This document shows, piece by piece, positions 1 to 12,974 of a stretch of DNA of 49,787 bases (its first letter is position 1; the number at the start of each line of letters is the position of its first letter). Position numbers and translations under genes: made by a program. Below the pieces are notes generated by a model. That model saw only the letters and a list, made by a program, of their open reading frames with translations, was not told the origin of the DNA and searched no databases. The stretch is from Tomitella cavernea (GTDB lineage Bacteria > Actinomycetota > Actinomycetes > Mycobacteriales > Mycobacteriaceae), in contig NZ_JAENKO010000035.1 in assembly GCF_016599145.1 (NCBI RefSeq), positions 1 to 49,787 on the forward strand. The letters run 5' to 3'.

Positions 1-1
1 C

Positions 2-871
2 GGCCCGCACGCCGAGGCCGCCGCACTGGCGCAGGCGGGGGCCCGGGCGCGCGGCGGCACCGCCGTCGTCACGCTCGAGCCGTGCGATCACACCGGCCGT
101 ACCGGGCCGTGCAGCCGCGCCCTGATCGAGGCCGGAATCGCGCGGGTGGTCTTCGCGATCGCCGATCCCACTGCGCAAGCATCCGGGGGCGCGGAGACGC
201 TGCGCCGGGCAGGGGTCGAGGTGGTCGGCGGCGTGTCGGCCGCCGACGTGGAGGCCGGGCCGCTGCGGCCGTGGCTGCACCGGCAGCGCACCGGACGGGC
301 GGAGGTCACGCTCAAAATCGCCACGACCATCGACGGGCGGGTCGCGGCGCCCGACGGCACCAGCCGCTGGATCACGGGCGAAACGGCGCGCGCCGAGGTG
401 CACGAGCGGCGCGCCCGGGTCGACGCCATCCTCGTCGGCACCGGCACCGTCCTCGCGGACGACCCGGCGCTGACGGCCCGCAATCCCGACGGCTCGCTTC
501 GCGCGCACCAGCCGCTGCGGGTGGTCGTGGGCGACCGGCCCGTACCCGCGGGAAGCAGGATTCTCGATTCCGCCGCGCGCACGCTCGTCATCCCCGGCCA
601 CGACCCGGCAAGCGTGATCGAGCGCCTCTCCGCCGATTGCTGCGACGTGCAGGTCGAGGGCGGGCCGCGGCTCGCGGGGGCGTTCCTCGCTGCCGACCTG
701 GTCGACCGTGTCGAGCAGTATCTAGCGCCGGCGCTGCTCGGCGACGGGCAGCTCGCCGTCGCCGGCGGGGGAGCCCTCAGCATCGGCGACGCGCTGCGGC
801 TGCGGCGCACTGCGGTGCGCGCGCTCGGCGACGACCTGCTGCTGACCTACGATCGGGTGACCGGACAGTGA
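2..871 (+). CDS. ribD: RibD, bifunctional riboflavin deaminase/reductase (5' partial)
   Basis: Catalyses two early riboflavin steps: deamination of the diaminopyrimidine product of GTP cyclohydrolase II, then NADPH reduction of its ribosyl side chain. The gene enters the window already in frame at base 2; about 50 N-terminal residues are missing by comparison with the family. Visible at once are the zinc-site HAE and, about 30 residues later, PCDHTGRTGPC, the deaminase zinc cysteines. The reductase domain follows, from about KIATTIDGRVAAPDGTSRWI to the end, with VEGGPRLAG near the C-terminus. It stops 48 bases before ribE. In M. tuberculosis a transporter/lipoprotein pair separates ribG from ribC; that pair is absent here. 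Identity is secure; only the start lies outside. Confidence 0.95.
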   Translation, partial: GPHAEAAALAQAGARARGGTAVVTLEPCDHTGRTGPCSRALIEAGIARVVFAIADPTAQASGGAETLRRAGVEVVGGVSAADVEAGPLRPWLHRQRTGRAEVTLKIATTIDGRVAAPDGTSRWITGETARAEVHERRARVDAILVGTGTVLADDPALTARNPDGSLRAHQPLRVVVGDRPVPAGSRILDSAARTLVIPGHDPASVIERLSADCCDVQVEGGPRLAGAFLAADLVDRVEQYLAPALLGDGQLAVAGGGALSIGDALRLRRTAVRALGDDLLLTYDRVTGQ

Positions 872-919
872 CCGTGCCGGCGGTCGTGCCGACCGCCGGC
901 GAACGAGAGGACCACGCGA

Positions 920-1621
920 TTGTTCACGGGAATCATCGAAGAGGTCGGTGAGATCACCGCGGTCGCCGTCATGGGCGACTCGTCGCGGTTCACCGTGCGC
1001 GGGCCGCTGGTCACCTCGGACGCCGGCCACGGCGATTCGATCGCCGTCAACGGGGTGTGCCTCACCGTCGTCGACCTGCTGGAGCCCGGCGCGGCAGAGC
1101 GCGCGGCGACCGGCGGGGACGGCGCCGGAGCCGGCGGGACGCGGGCCGTCGCGTTCACCGCCGACGTGATGCACGAGACGCTCTCCCGCTCGTCGCTGGG
1201 CGACCTGCGCGTGGGCAGCCCGGTCAACCTCGAACGCGCCGCCGCCGTCTCGTCCAGGCTGGGCGGACACATCGTGCAGGGCCACGTCGACACCGTGGGG
1301 ACCGTGGTCTCCCGCACTCCGTACGAGCACTGGGAGGTCGTGCGGGTGGCGGTGCCCACGCCGTCCGCGCGCTACGTGGTGGAGAAGGGCTCGATCACCG
1401 TCGACGGCGTCTCGCTCACGGTGAGCGCGCTGGGCGTCGACGAGGCGGGTCAGGACTGGTTCGAGGTGTCTTTGATCCCCACCACCTTGGCGTCGACCGT
1501 GCTGGGGACCGCTGCCGCCGGCACCCGGGTGAATCTGGAGGTGGACGTCATCGCCAAGTACGTCGAACGCCTTCTGGGAGCCGGTGCGGCCGCACCGGGC
1601 CCGCAGGGCCTACCCTCATAG
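920..1621 (+). CDS. ribE: RibE, riboflavin synthase alpha chain
   Basis: Dismutates two 6,7-dimethyl-8-ribityllumazines into riboflavin and the pyrimidinedione precursor. The 233-residue protein opens with the hallmark MFTGIIEE, read from a TTG codon preceded by a GAGAGG ribosome site. Two lumazine-binding barrels are seen: GDSIAVNGVCLTV and FTADVMHETL in the first, then LGGHIVQGHVDTVG and EKGSITVDGVSLTV in the second. The family usually has 200 to 215 residues; the excess is a Gly/Ala-rich insert (AERAATGGDGAGAGGTRA, about residues 56-73) inside the first barrel just before FTADV. It lies between ribD and ribBA, so all four riboflavin enzymes probably share a transcript. Called ribC in mycobacteria. 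Confidence 0.95.
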   Translation: MFTGIIEEVGEITAVAVMGDSSRFTVRGPLVTSDAGHGDSIAVNGVCLTVVDLLEPGAAERAATGGDGAGAGGTRAVAFTADVMHETLSRSSLGDLRVGSPVNLERAAAVSSRLGGHIVQGHVDTVGTVVSRTPYEHWEVVRVAVPTPSARYVVEKGSITVDGVSLTVSALGVDEAGQDWFEVSLIPTTLASTVLGTAAAGTRVNLEVDVIAKYVERLLGAGAAAPGPQGLPS

Positions 1622-1711
1622 TCGGGAATCGGGGCACCCACCGGTGTCCACGGGTGTCAAGCCGTGAGCGCGTGCGCGGGGCGAGACCACGAGCTGCCAT
1701 GGGAGCGTTGC

Positions 1712-4016
<2,305 letters not shown>

Positions 4017-4038
4017 CGGCCCGCGGCGGGTGACGCGA

Positions 4039-4044
4039 TAGCCT
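4039..4044 (+). promoter_or_regulatory. Candidate -10 element for leaderless uvrC
   Basis: TAGCCT fits the actinobacterial TANNNT -10 pattern and ends six bases before the uvrC GTG. With the usual 7-base step, transcription would begin on the start codon, giving a leaderless mRNA. No Shine-Dalgarno sequence is seen ahead of that GTG. No convincing -35 hexamer is seen. Confidence 0.35.
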
Positions 4045-4050
4045 GGAGCC

Positions 4051-6171
4051 GTGCCGGATCCCACCACCTACCGCCCCGCCCCGGGCACCATCCCCACCGA
4101 GCCCGGCGTCTACAAGTTCCGCGCCCCCGACGGCCGCGTCATCTACGTCGGCAAAGCCAAGAACCTGCGCAACAGGCTGAGCAACTACTTCGCCGACCTG
4201 TCCACGCTGCACCCGCGGACGCGGCGCATGGTGACCACCGCCGGATCGGTGGAGTGGACGGTCGTGGGCACCGAGGTCGAGGCGCTGCAGCTGGAGTACA
4301 ACTGGATCAAGCAGTTCGACCCCCGCTTCAACGTGCGGTACCGCGACGACAAGACCTACCCGATGCTCGCGGTGAGCGTGGGAGAAGAGATCCCGCGCCT
4401 GTTCGTCTACCGGGGCCCCCGCCGCAAAGGGGTCCGCTACTTCGGCCCGTACTCGCATGCCTGGGCCATCCGCGAGACCCTCGACCAGCTACTACGGGTG
4501 TTCCCCGCCCGCACCTGCTCGACGGGCGTGCTCAAGCGCCACCAGCAGCTGGGCCGCCCCTGCCTGCTCGGGTACATCGGCAAGTGCTCGGCACCCTGCG
4601 TGGGCCGGGTGTCGGTGGACGAGCACCGCGCGATCGTCGACGACTTCTGCGACTTCCTCGCCGGCCGCACCACGCGGCTGATCAAACAGGTCGAGCGCAA
4701 GATGCTCGAGGCCTCGGAGGATCTCGACTTCGAACGCGCCGCCCGTTTGCGCGATGACCTGGGGGCACTGCACAAGGCGCTGGAGAAGCAGTCGGTGGTG
4801 CTCGGGGACGGCACCGACGCCGACGTCGTCGCCTTCGCCTACGACGACCTCGAGGTGGCCGTGCAGGTGTTCCACGTGCGCGACGGCCGCGTGCGCGGGC
4901 AACGCGGGTGGGTGGTCGAACGGGTCGAGAGCGCCGAGTCTCCCGAGCTTGTCGAGCAGTTCCTCACCCAGTTCTACGGCGGCGAGTCCGACCAGGCACG
5001 CCGTTCCGGCCTGGACGAGGCGGACGCGCGCGGCGTCGTGCCGCGCCAGATCCTCGTCCCGGAGATGCCCGCGGACGCCGGCCAGCTGTCCGCCTGGCTC
5101 GGCGGGATCCGCGGCACGGCCGTCCGCATCCGCGTCCCCCGGCGCGGCGATAAGAAGGATCTGGCCGAAACGGTCCGGCGCAACGCCGAGCAGGCGCTCG
5201 CCCTGCACAAGCTCAAGCGCGCCGGCGACCTGACCACGCGCAGCGCCGCGCTGCAGGGCATCCAGGACGCCCTCGACCTGGACGACGCCCCGCTGCGAAT
5301 CGAATGCGTCGACATCAGCCACGTGCAGGGGACCGACGTCGTCGCCTCGCTGGTGGTGTTCGAGGACGGGCTCGCCAAGAAGTCCGACTACCGTCACTAC
5401 GCGATCAAGGAGGCCGCCGGCGACGGGCACTCCGACGATGTCGCCAGCATCGCCGAGGTGACACGCAGGCGGTTCAAACGGCACCGGGCGGACGCGCAGA
5501 CGGACGCGGGCACCGGCGGACCGGACGGCGGCGGCGCGCACAACGGTGACGCCGACGGCGGTGATCTGGCGCCGGAGGCGTCCATCGACCCGGCCACCGG
5601 CCGGCCCCGCCGCTTCGCCTATCCGCCCAACCTCTACCTGGTCGACGGCGGCGCCCCCCAGGTGGCGGCGGCGGCCGAGGTGCTCGACGAACTCGGAGTC
5701 ACCGACGTCGCCCTGGCCGGCCTGGCCAAGCGGCTCGAGGAGGTGTGGCTGCCGGGCGACGACGAGCCGGTGATCCTGCCACGGGGCAGCGAGGCGCTGT
5801 ACCTGCTGCAGCGGGTGCGCGACGAGGCGCACCGGTTCGCCATCAGCTTCCATCGCAGCAAACGGTCCCGCAGGATGACCGCCTCGGCGCTCGACGCCGT
5901 CCCGGGGCTCGGCGAGGTGCGGCGTACCGCACTGGTGCGCCATTTCGGGTCGCTCGCGCGGTTGCGAGAGGCTACCGTTGACGAGATGACGCAGGTGCCG
6001 GGTATCGGCGCGGCGACGGCCCGGACCATCGCCGAGCACCTTCACGGCGGCCCCACAACCGATGACCCCGCAACCGATGCCCCCGGCACGCCGGCCGACC
6101 CGCCCACTGAGGTCGGGGAGAAGGACGATGCCGCCGAGACGATCGAACGGACAGGTGAGACCGCCCAGTGA
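4051..6171 (+). CDS. uvrC: UvrC, excinuclease ABC subunit C
   Basis: Makes the 3' and 5' incisions in nucleotide excision repair after UvrAB finds the lesion. At 706 residues it is longer than most UvrC proteins. Domains in order: GIY-YIG nuclease ([20 protein letters not shown], near residue 20), cysteines near 150-185 ([20 protein letters not shown]), UVR motif (about 210-240), the RNase H-like endonuclease ([27 protein letters not shown]) and a tandem helix-hairpin-helix ([18 protein letters not shown]). The extra length is a Gly/Asp-rich insert of about 40 residues inside the RNase H-like domain (about 478-520) and a Thr/Pro/Asp-rich tail after the HhH. The GTG start probably gives a leaderless message; the stop overlaps rapZ (GTGA). 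Confidence 0.96.
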   Translation: MPDPTTYRPAPGTIPTEPGVYKFRAPDGRVIYVGKAKNLRNRLSNYFADLSTLHPRTRRMVTTAGSVEWTVVGTEVEALQLEYNWIKQFDPRFNVRYRDDKTYPMLAVSVGEEIPRLFVYRGPRRKGVRYFGPYSHAWAIRETLDQLLRVFPARTCSTGVLKRHQQLGRPCLLGYIGKCSAPCVGRVSVDEHRAIVDDFCDFLAGRTTRLIKQVERKMLEASEDLDFERAARLRDDLGALHKALEKQSVVLGDGTDADVVAFAYDDLEVAVQVFHVRDGRVRGQRGWVVERVESAESPELVEQFLTQFYGGESDQARRSGLDEADARGVVPRQILVPEMPADAGQLSAWLGGIRGTAVRIRVPRRGDKKDLAETVRRNAEQALALHKLKRAGDLTTRSAALQGIQDALDLDDAPLRIECVDISHVQGTDVVASLVVFEDGLAKKSDYRHYAIKEAAGDGHSDDVASIAEVTRRRFKRHRADAQTDAGTGGPDGGGAHNGDADGGDLAPEASIDPATGRPRRFAYPPNLYLVDGGAPQVAAAAEVLDELGVTDVALAGLAKRLEEVWLPGDDEPVILPRGSEALYLLQRVRDEAHRFAISFHRSKRSRRMTASALDAVPGLGEVRRTALVRHFGSLARLREATVDEMTQVPGIGAATARTIAEHLHGGPTTDDPATDAPGTPADPPTEVGEKDDAAETIERTGETAQ
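6055..6084. repeat. 15-bp tandem duplication, uvrC 3' end
   Basis: Two adjacent 15-base units, 6055-6069 and 6070-6084, share the core CAACCGATG and differ at two or three bases. They encode part of the Thr/Asp/Pro-rich tail of UvrC, outside any conserved domain, and do not break the frame. Confidence 0.6.
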
Positions 6172-7109
6172 GTGACGCGACACCCGCCGCAGGTCCCGCC
6201 GCCGCAGGTCCCGCCGCCGCAGGTCCCGCCGTCGGCTCTTCCGCCACCGCGATGGACGTGCTGCTCGTCACCGGTCTGTCCGGCGCGGGGCGCAGCACGG
6301 CCGCCAAGCTGCTCGAAGACCTCGGCTGGTACGTGGCGGACAACGTGCCGCCGCAGCTGGTCCCCACCCTGGTCGACTACGGCCTCAGCGAGGGCACCCG
6401 CATCGAGCGGCTGGCCGTCGTCGTCGACGTCCGCAGCAAGACGTTCTCGGGTGACTTGGACGCGGTGGGCGACGACGTGATCGCCCGCGGGGGAGCGCCA
6501 CGGGTCCTGTTCCTCGACGCGTCGGACCACGTGCTGGTGCGCCGCTTCGAGCAGGTGCGGCGCGGCCATCCGCTGCAGCACTCGGGCACCCTTGCCGAGG
6601 CGATCGCGGCGGAACGGGCCATGCTGGCCACCCTTCGCATGTCCGCGGACGTCGTCATCGACACCTCGTCGTCGTCGGTGCAGAGGTTCCGGGAGAAGAT
6701 GGAGACCCTCTTCGGCGGGTCCGAGCCGCGCACCGTCCGCGTGACCGTGCAGTCGTTCGGCTTCAAGTACGGCCTGCCCACCGACGCCGACATGGTGGCG
6801 GACGTGCGTTTCCTGTCCAATCCCTACTGGGTGGACGGGTTGCGTGGGCTGACCGGGCGCGACGCCGCTGTGAGCGATTACGTGCTGGCCGAGCCGGGCG
6901 CCGCGGAGTTCCTGCGCACCTACAGCCGGCTGGTGCAGCTGACCATCGACGGGTACCAGCGCGAGGGCAAGTTCTACGTCACCACCGCCATCGGCTGCAC
7001 CGGCGGCAAGCACCGGAGCGTGGCGATGTCGGAAGCGCTGGGAGCGCTGCTGGCGGAGAACCCGGCGCTAGGGGTGGGCGTGGTGCACCGCGATCTGGGG
7101 CGCGAATGA
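6168..7109 (+). CDS. rapZ: RapZ, P-loop RNase adapter / nucleotide-binding protein
   Basis: RapZ-family ATPase; in enterobacteria the family steers RNase E to small RNAs that control glmS, while in actinobacteria its target is not settled. The 313-residue protein has a Walker A-like GLSGAGRST (residues 36-44; Arg sits where the classical loop has Lys), [22 protein letters not shown] in the middle, and the C-terminal family signature [17 protein letters not shown]. The GTG start overlaps the uvrC stop. The first 28 residues are an Ala/Gly/Pro repeat tail without family resemblance, so an ATG at 6252 (MDVLLVTG) is a possible alternative start. It is followed by yvcK with an ATGA overlap. Confidence 0.93.
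   Translation: MSDATPAAGPAAAGPAAAGPAVGSSATAMDVLLVTGLSGAGRSTAAKLLEDLGWYVADNVPPQLVPTLVDYGLSEGTRIERLAVVVDVRSKTFSGDLDAVGDDVIARGGAPRVLFLDASDHVLVRRFEQVRRGHPLQHSGTLAEAIAAERAMLATLRMSADVVIDTSSSSVQRFREKMETLFGGSEPRTVRVTVQSFGFKYGLPTDADMVADVRFLSNPYWVDGLRGLTGRDAAVSDYVLAEPGAAEFLRTYSRLVQLTIDGYQREGKFYVTTAIGCTGGKHRSVAMSEALGALLAENPALGVGVVHRDLGRE
6186..6230. repeat. Perfect 15-bp tandem repeat, three copies
   Basis: GCCGCAGGTCCCGCC occurs three times head to tail (6186-6200, 6201-6215, 6216-6230) with no mismatch. In the rapZ frame it reads Ala-Ala-Gly-Pro-Ala three times. Identical third positions in all copies indicate recent expansion by slippage rather than old selected repeats. Confidence 0.9.
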
Positions 7110-8167
7110 CCCGCGACCCGCGCGGCCCGTCGGTGGTGGCCCTCGGCGGCGGACACGGCCTGTTCGCCACCCTGAGCGCGGTGCGCCGCTTCAGCGACGA
7201 TGTGACGGCGGTGGTCACCGTCGCAGACGACGGCGGCTCGTCCGGGCGGATCCGCTCGGAACTCGACATCATCCCGCCGGGTGACCTGCGCATGGCGCTG
7301 GCGGCACTGTCCGCGCCGGACGAGCGCGGCGGCCTGTGGACGGACCTCCTCCAGCACCGGTTCCGCGGCAACGGAGCGCTCGCGGGGCACTCGGTGGGCA
7401 ACCTCGTGCTCGCCGGGCTCACCGAGCTGCTCGATGACCCGGTGGCCGCTCTCGCCGAGCTGGCGGGCGTGCTCGGCGTGCAGGGCGCGGTACTCCCCAT
7501 GGCGCGGGTGCCCCTGGAGATCGCCGCCGAGGTGACGGGGCTCGAGGACGACCCGCGGGTGGTGCGCACGCTACGCGGCCAGGTCGCCGTGGCCACCACG
7601 CCCGGGCGGGTGCGGCGGGTGCGGCTGCTCCCGGCCGACCCCCCGGCGGTCCCCGCGGCGGTCCGCGCGATCCGCGCGGCGGACGTCGTCGTGCTGGGGC
7701 CGGGCTCCTGGTTCACGAGCGTGATCCCGCATCTGCTGGTGCCGGAGCTGTACGCGGCGCTCCAGCAATCGACCGCCTGCAAAGTGGTGGTGCTCAACCT
7801 GACCGCAGAGCCGGGCGAAACGGCGGGGTTCTCCACCGAACGCCATCTGCAGGTGCTGGCCCAGCACGCGCCGGACTTCCGGGTGGACACGGTGCTGGCG
7901 GACGCGGCGGCGGTGCACGCGCAAGGGGAACGCGACAACGTCGGACGCGCCGCGGACAGGTTCGGCGCCGCCGTGCATTACCGCGAACTCGCCGTGCCCG
8001 GCACGTTCACCCACGAGCCAGGACGTCTCGCCGATGCGCTCGCCGCGCTCGCCGGCATAGACCTGCCGGGCACGGACGTCACCACTTCGGAACGCACCAC
8101 CACTTCAGAACGCACGCTGCACACCGCCGGTCCGGAGCGGCCCGCGGCCGGAACGGAAGGGGACTGA
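7106..8167 (+). CDS. yvcK: YvcK/CofD-like gluconeogenesis factor
   Basis: YvcK (GlmR-like) family; in Bacillus and mycobacteria it binds UDP-sugars and influences carbon flow into peptidoglycan and polar growth. The 353-residue protein shows GGGHGLFATL at the N-terminus, the binding loop VADDGGSSGRIR, GDLRMALAAL, HSVGNLVLAGL, and LGPGSWFTSVIPHLL, all CofD/YvcK landmarks. The start overlaps rapZ (ATGA) and whiA follows after 6 bases, so rapZ-yvcK-whiA is almost certainly one unit. The last 30 residues are poorly conserved and contain a duplicated Thr-Thr-Ser-Glu-Arg-Thr. Confidence 0.93.
   Translation: MTRDPRGPSVVALGGGHGLFATLSAVRRFSDDVTAVVTVADDGGSSGRIRSELDIIPPGDLRMALAALSAPDERGGLWTDLLQHRFRGNGALAGHSVGNLVLAGLTELLDDPVAALAELAGVLGVQGAVLPMARVPLEIAAEVTGLEDDPRVVRTLRGQVAVATTPGRVRRVRLLPADPPAVPAAVRAIRAADVVVLGPGSWFTSVIPHLLVPELYAALQQSTACKVVVLNLTAEPGETAGFSTERHLQVLAQHAPDFRVDTVLADAAAVHAQGERDNVGRAADRFGAAVHYRELAVPGTFTHEPGRLADALAALAGIDLPGTDVTTSERTTTSERTLHTAGPERPAAGTEGD
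8081..8116. repeat. 18-bp tandem duplication, yvcK 3' end
   Basis: Two adjacent 18-base units (8081-8098 and 8099-8116) differ at two bases and both encode Thr-Thr-Ser-Glu-Arg-Thr. They lie in the variable C-terminal tail of YvcK. Confidence 0.85.
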
Positions 8168-8173
8168 CGCATC

Positions 8174-9157
8174 GTGGCGATGACAGCCGATGTCAAAGAT
8201 GAACTCGCCCGGGTGGTGGTGACCCACACCAGCGCACGGCGCGCCGAAGTCGCGTCGCTGCTGCGCTTCGCCGGCGGGCTGCACATCGTCGGCGGCCAGG
8301 TGGTGGTGGAGGCCGAGGTGGACCTGGGCGCCACCGCCCGGCGGCTGCGCAAGGGCATCCACGACCTGTACGGCTATTCCTGCGAGGTGCGCGTCCTCAG
8401 CCCCGGCGGTCTGCACAAGTCGGGCCGGTACGTGGTACGGGTCGGCCGCGACGGAGAGGGCCTGGCCCGGCAGACCGGGCTTCTCGACCAGCGCGGCCGG
8501 CCGGTGCGCGGTCTGCCGCCGCAGGTCGTCGGGGGCAGCGTGCTCGATTCGGAGGCCGCCTGGCGTGGCGCGTTCCTCGCGCACGGTTCGCTCACCGAAC
8601 CCGGGCGGTCGTCGGCTCTGGAGGTAGGCGCGCCGGGACCGGAGGCCGCGCTGGCACTCGTCGGCGCGGCCCGGCGGCTCGGCGTCTCCGCCAAGGCCCG
8701 CGAGGTCCGCGGCGCCGACCGTGTGGTGGTGCGCGACGGAGAGGCCATCGGCGTGCTGCTCACGCGGATGGGTGTCAACGAGGTGCGCATGGTCTGGGAG
8801 GAGCGCCGCATGCGCCGCGAGGTGCGCGCCACCGCCAACCGGCTCGCCAACTTCGACGACGCCAACCTCCGCCGCTCGGCGCGTGCCGCGGTGGCCGCCG
8901 CGGTACGGGTGGGGCGGGCTCTCGAGATCCTCGGCGACGAAGTGCCCGCGCACCTGGCCGAGGCCGGCGAGCTGCGTATCAAGCACCGGCAGGCGTCGCT
9001 CGAAGAGCTCGGGCAGCTGGCGGATCCGGAGATGACCAAGGACGCCGTCGCCGGCCGGATCCGACGGCTCCTGTCGATGGCGGACCGCAAGGCCGCCCAA
9101 CTCGGCATCCCGGACACCGAGTCCGCGGTCACCCCCGAGCTGCTCGATGAGGCTTGA
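8174..9157 (+). CDS. whiA: WhiA, sporulation/division transcription regulator
   Basis: DNA-binding protein with a degenerate LAGLIDADG homing-endonuclease fold and a C-terminal helix-turn-helix. It controls septation genes in Streptomyces and is retained in non-sporulating mycolate actinobacteria. The 327-residue length is typical. Visible are the N-terminal [42 protein letters not shown], and the C-terminal HTH region [29 protein letters not shown], quoted here only to locate it near residues 275-305. GTG 8174 is taken as start; ATG 8180 is equally possible. It closes the rapZ-yvcK-whiA unit, which is conserved across Gram-positive bacteria. Confidence 0.95.
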   Translation: MAMTADVKDELARVVVTHTSARRAEVASLLRFAGGLHIVGGQVVVEAEVDLGATARRLRKGIHDLYGYSCEVRVLSPGGLHKSGRYVVRVGRDGEGLARQTGLLDQRGRPVRGLPPQVVGGSVLDSEAAWRGAFLAHGSLTEPGRSSALEVGAPGPEAALALVGAARRLGVSAKAREVRGADRVVVRDGEAIGVLLTRMGVNEVRMVWEERRMRREVRATANRLANFDDANLRRSARAAVAAAVRVGRALEILGDEVPAHLAEAGELRIKHRQASLEELGQLADPEMTKDAVAGRIRRLLSMADRKAAQLGIPDTESAVTPELLDEA

Positions 9158-10397
<1,240 letters not shown>

Positions 10398-10417
10398 TCC
10401 GGGAGGACTCTGCGGCG

Positions 10418-11671
10418 ATGACTGTCAAGACACTGCAGAACCTGCTGGCGGCGGGGGTCGAGGGTCGCACCGTGCTGGTGCGTTCCGACCTCAACGTGCC
10501 GCTCGACGGCGCCACGATCACCGACGCCGGGCGCATCGACGCCTCGGTGCCCACGCTGTCCGCGCTGGCGGACGCCGGGGCCAAAGTCATCGTGATGGCG
10601 CACCTCGGCCGGCCCCAGGGTGCCGTCGACCCGGCGCTGTCCCTGGCCCCGGTGGCCGCCCGCCTCGGCGACGCGCTCGGCAGGTACGTCCAGCTGGCGG
10701 CCGACGTGGTGGGCATCGACGCGCAGGCGCGCGCCGAGGGGCTCACCGACGGCGATGTGATGCTGTTGGAGAACATCCGGTTCGACCCGCGGGAGACGAG
10801 CAAAGACGCGGCCGAGCGTGCCGCGCTCGCAGGCGAGCTCGCCGCGCTGACCGGCGGCGACGGCGCGTTCGTGTCGGACGGCTTCGGCGTGGTGCACCGC
10901 GAGCAGGCCTCCGTCTTCGACGTCGCGAAGCTGCTTCCGCACTACGCGGGCACGCTCGTGGCGGCCGAGGTCGACGTGCTGCGCACCATCACCGAGGGCG
11001 CCGAGCGGCCCAACGCGGTGGTGCTCGGCGGCTCCAAGGTGTCGGACAAGCTCGCGGTGATCGAAGCGCTCGCACCCAAGTTCGACACCCTGGTGATCGG
11101 CGGCGGGATGTGCTTCACCTTCCTCGCCGCGCAGGGACTGCCCGTAGGATCCTCGCTGCTGCAGGAGGAGATGGTCGACACCTGCAAGGACCTGCTCGAC
11201 CGCTTCGCTGACGTCATCCACCTGCCGTGCGACATCGTCGTCGCCGATGGATTCGCCGCCGACGCGGAGGCCAAGACGGTGCCCGCCGACGGGATCCCCG
11301 ACGGGTGGATGGGCCTGGACATCGGCGCCGAATCGGTCTCCCGCTTCGCTGCGGTGCTGCGCGCGGCCCGCACCGTGTTCTGGAATGGGCCCATGGGCGT
11401 GTTCGAGTTCGAGCGGTTCTCCGCGGGCACGCGCGGTATCGCCGAGGCGATCATCGAGGCCACTGCGGACGGCGCGTTCAGCGTGGTCGGCGGCGGCGAC
11501 TCCGCGGCCGCGGTGCGCACCCTCGGCCTGGCCGAGGACGGATTCAGCCACATCTCGACGGGCGGCGGCGCCTCGTTGGAGTACCTGGAGGGCAAGGAGC
11601 TACCCGGCCTGGCCGTCCTCGACGACGCTCCGTCGCCGACAGCCCCGTCCGCACCGACCACCGAAGGGTAG
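10418..11671 (+). CDS. pgk: Phosphoglycerate kinase
   Basis: Transfers phosphate from 1,3-bisphosphoglycerate to ADP in glycolysis. The protein has 417 residues. Family landmarks are [13 protein letters not shown] near residue 20, MAHLGRPQG near 63, [17 protein letters not shown] near 203, and the C-terminal [12 protein letters not shown] and [20 protein letters not shown]. The ATG start at 10418 is preceded by GGGAGG. It lies between gap and tpiA; only 7 bases separate it from tpiA, so the two are probably coupled. The last dozen residues are a Pro/Thr/Ala-rich tail outside the fold. Confidence 0.97.
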   Translation: MTVKTLQNLLAAGVEGRTVLVRSDLNVPLDGATITDAGRIDASVPTLSALADAGAKVIVMAHLGRPQGAVDPALSLAPVAARLGDALGRYVQLAADVVGIDAQARAEGLTDGDVMLLENIRFDPRETSKDAAERAALAGELAALTGGDGAFVSDGFGVVHREQASVFDVAKLLPHYAGTLVAAEVDVLRTITEGAERPNAVVLGGSKVSDKLAVIEALAPKFDTLVIGGGMCFTFLAAQGLPVGSSLLQEEMVDTCKDLLDRFADVIHLPCDIVVADGFAADAEAKTVPADGIPDGWMGLDIGAESVSRFAAVLRAARTVFWNGPMGVFEFERFSAGTRGIAEAIIEATADGAFSVVGGGDSAAAVRTLGLAEDGFSHISTGGGASLEYLEGKELPGLAVLDDAPSPTAPSAPTTEG

Positions 11672-11678
11672 GACCGTC

Positions 11679-12464
11679 ATGCCCCGCACACCGCTCATCG
11701 CCGGCAATTGGAAGATGAACCTCAACCACCTCGAGGCCATCGCGCTGGTGCAGAAGATCTCGTTCTCACTGCCGGCGAAGTACTTCGACAAGGTCGACGT
11801 CGCGGTCATCCCGCCGTTCACCGACATCCGCAGCGTGCAGACGCTGGTGGAGGGCGACAAGCTGCTCCTCACCTACGGGGCGCAGGACGTCTCGGTGCAC
11901 GCCTCCGGCGCCTACACCGGTGAGGTCAGCGGTGCCATGCTGGCCAAGCTCGGGTGCACCTACGTGGTCGTCGGGCATTCCGAGCGGCGTTCCCTGCACG
12001 GTGAGGACGATGCGACGGTGGCGCAGAAGGCCGCCGCCGCGCTCGCGCACGGCTTGACGCCCATCGTCTGCGTGGGCGAGGGGCTCGAGATCCGCGAGGC
12101 CGGTCAGCATGTGGACCACTGCGTGAAACAGGTCCGCGGTTCGCTCGCCGGGCTGTCCGCAGAGCAGATCGCGCAGTGCGTGATCGCCTACGAGCCGGTC
12201 TGGGCGATCGGCACCGGACGTGTGGCCACGCCTGAGGACGCCCAGGAGGTGTGCTCTGCCCTCCGCGAGGCCGTATCCGGCCTGGCCTCCGACGCGGTGG
12301 CCGCCGGTCTCCGGATCCTCTACGGCGGTTCGGTCAACGCGAAGAACGTGGGGGACATCGTCACCAAAGACGACGTCGACGGCGCGCTCGTCGGCGGTGC
12401 CTCGCTCAAAGCCGACGAGTTCGCCACACTCTGCGCGATCGCCGCGGGCGGTCCCCTGCCGTGA
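11679..12464 (+). CDS. tpiA: Triosephosphate isomerase
   Basis: Interconverts dihydroxyacetone phosphate and glyceraldehyde 3-phosphate. The 261-residue protein has the complete active site: K12 in AGNWKMN, H100 in VVGHSERR, E172 in [11 protein letters not shown], and the phosphate-binding LYGGSVN near the C-terminus. It is the last gene of the glycolytic triplet. After it come 212 bases without a gene before secG. In M. tuberculosis ppc (or short hypotheticals) and secG follow tpi; here only secG remains. Confidence 0.97.
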   Translation: MPRTPLIAGNWKMNLNHLEAIALVQKISFSLPAKYFDKVDVAVIPPFTDIRSVQTLVEGDKLLLTYGAQDVSVHASGAYTGEVSGAMLAKLGCTYVVVGHSERRSLHGEDDATVAQKAAAALAHGLTPIVCVGEGLEIREAGQHVDHCVKQVRGSLAGLSAEQIAQCVIAYEPVWAIGTGRVATPEDAQEVCSALREAVSGLASDAVAAGLRILYGGSVNAKNVGDIVTKDDVDGALVGGASLKADEFATLCAIAAGGPLP

Positions 12465-12608
12465 ACCGGAGCGGCACCGGTCAGGGGAGAGCGGCAACGT
12501 GCTCCTTTGGCCGGTGCGCTGCAGGTGGGCCCGCGGCGGGTAACATCGGCGGCGACGTGCGCGCCCGCAGCGGCCGCCTGCGATCCGATTCGCCTCGACC
12601 CCGACCCC

Positions 12609-12653
12609 GACGACCCCGACTCCGACGACCCTGACTCCGACGACCCAGAAGCC
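12609..12653. repeat. 15-bp degenerate tandem repeat upstream of secG
   Basis: Three 15-base units (12609-12623, 12624-12638, 12639-12653) share GACGACCC and run straight into the purine-rich stretch ahead of secG. The first two differ at one base; the third diverges after GACGACCC. A fourth partial unit lies just upstream. The repeat makes up much of the region between the last likely promoter position (TAACAT, 12541-12546) and the secG start. Confidence 0.7.
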
Positions 12654-12676
12654 AGAAGGGCAGCACTGATCCGCAC

Positions 12677-12910
12677 ATGGAACTGTTCCTGCAAATCCTC
12701 GTCATCGCGACCAGCATCCTGCTGTGCGTGCTGATTCTGCTGCACCGGGCCAAGGGCGGCGGTCTGTCCACCCTCTTCGGCGGCGGCATGGCCTCCAACC
12801 TGTCGGGGTCGACGGTGGCGGAGAAGAACCTGAACCGCTTCACGGTGATCACCGCACTGATCTGGTTCGTCGCCATCATCGGCATCGGCCTGGTGGTCAA
12901 GTACCAGTAG
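12677..12910 (+). CDS. secG: SecG, preprotein translocase subunit
   Basis: Small accessory subunit of the SecYEG channel. The 77-residue protein has two membrane helices (about 1-22 and 54-74) joined by the conserved cytoplasmic loop with KGGGLSTLFGGGMASNLSGS, the SecG signature. The ATG at 12677 gives a start right at the first helix. The nearest purine-rich stretch (AGAAGGG, 12654-12660) is rather far upstream, so translation initiation may be weak or leader-dependent. It is followed by a strong hairpin and convergent pgl. Confidence 0.93.
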   Translation: MELFLQILVIATSILLCVLILLHRAKGGGLSTLFGGGMASNLSGSTVAEKNLNRFTVITALIWFVAIIGIGLVVKYQ

Positions 12911-12924
12911 CCACGTGACGTGGT

Positions 12925-12960
12925 CCGGCCCCGGGAACGCTCAGGCGTTCCCGGGGCCGG
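12925..12960. terminator. Bidirectional terminator between secG and pgl
   Basis: A perfect 16-base inverted repeat, CCGGCCCCGGGAACGC at 12925-12940 and its exact complement at 12945-12960, with a four-base loop TCAG. It sits between the convergent stops of secG (12910) and pgl (12975). No T-run follows on either strand, as is usual for actinobacterial terminators. Confidence 0.8.
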
Positions 12961-12974
12961 CGTCGTCTCGGTGT

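Noticed and set aside
872-919. FMN riboswitch ahead of the riboflavin genes
   Set aside because: The gene gaps here are too short and lack FMN-aptamer conserved blocks; any riboswitch would be upstream of ribD and outside the window.
1664-1711. Upstream GTG start for ribBA
   Set aside because: It adds 16 residues with no family match and lacks a better ribosome site than GTG 1712.
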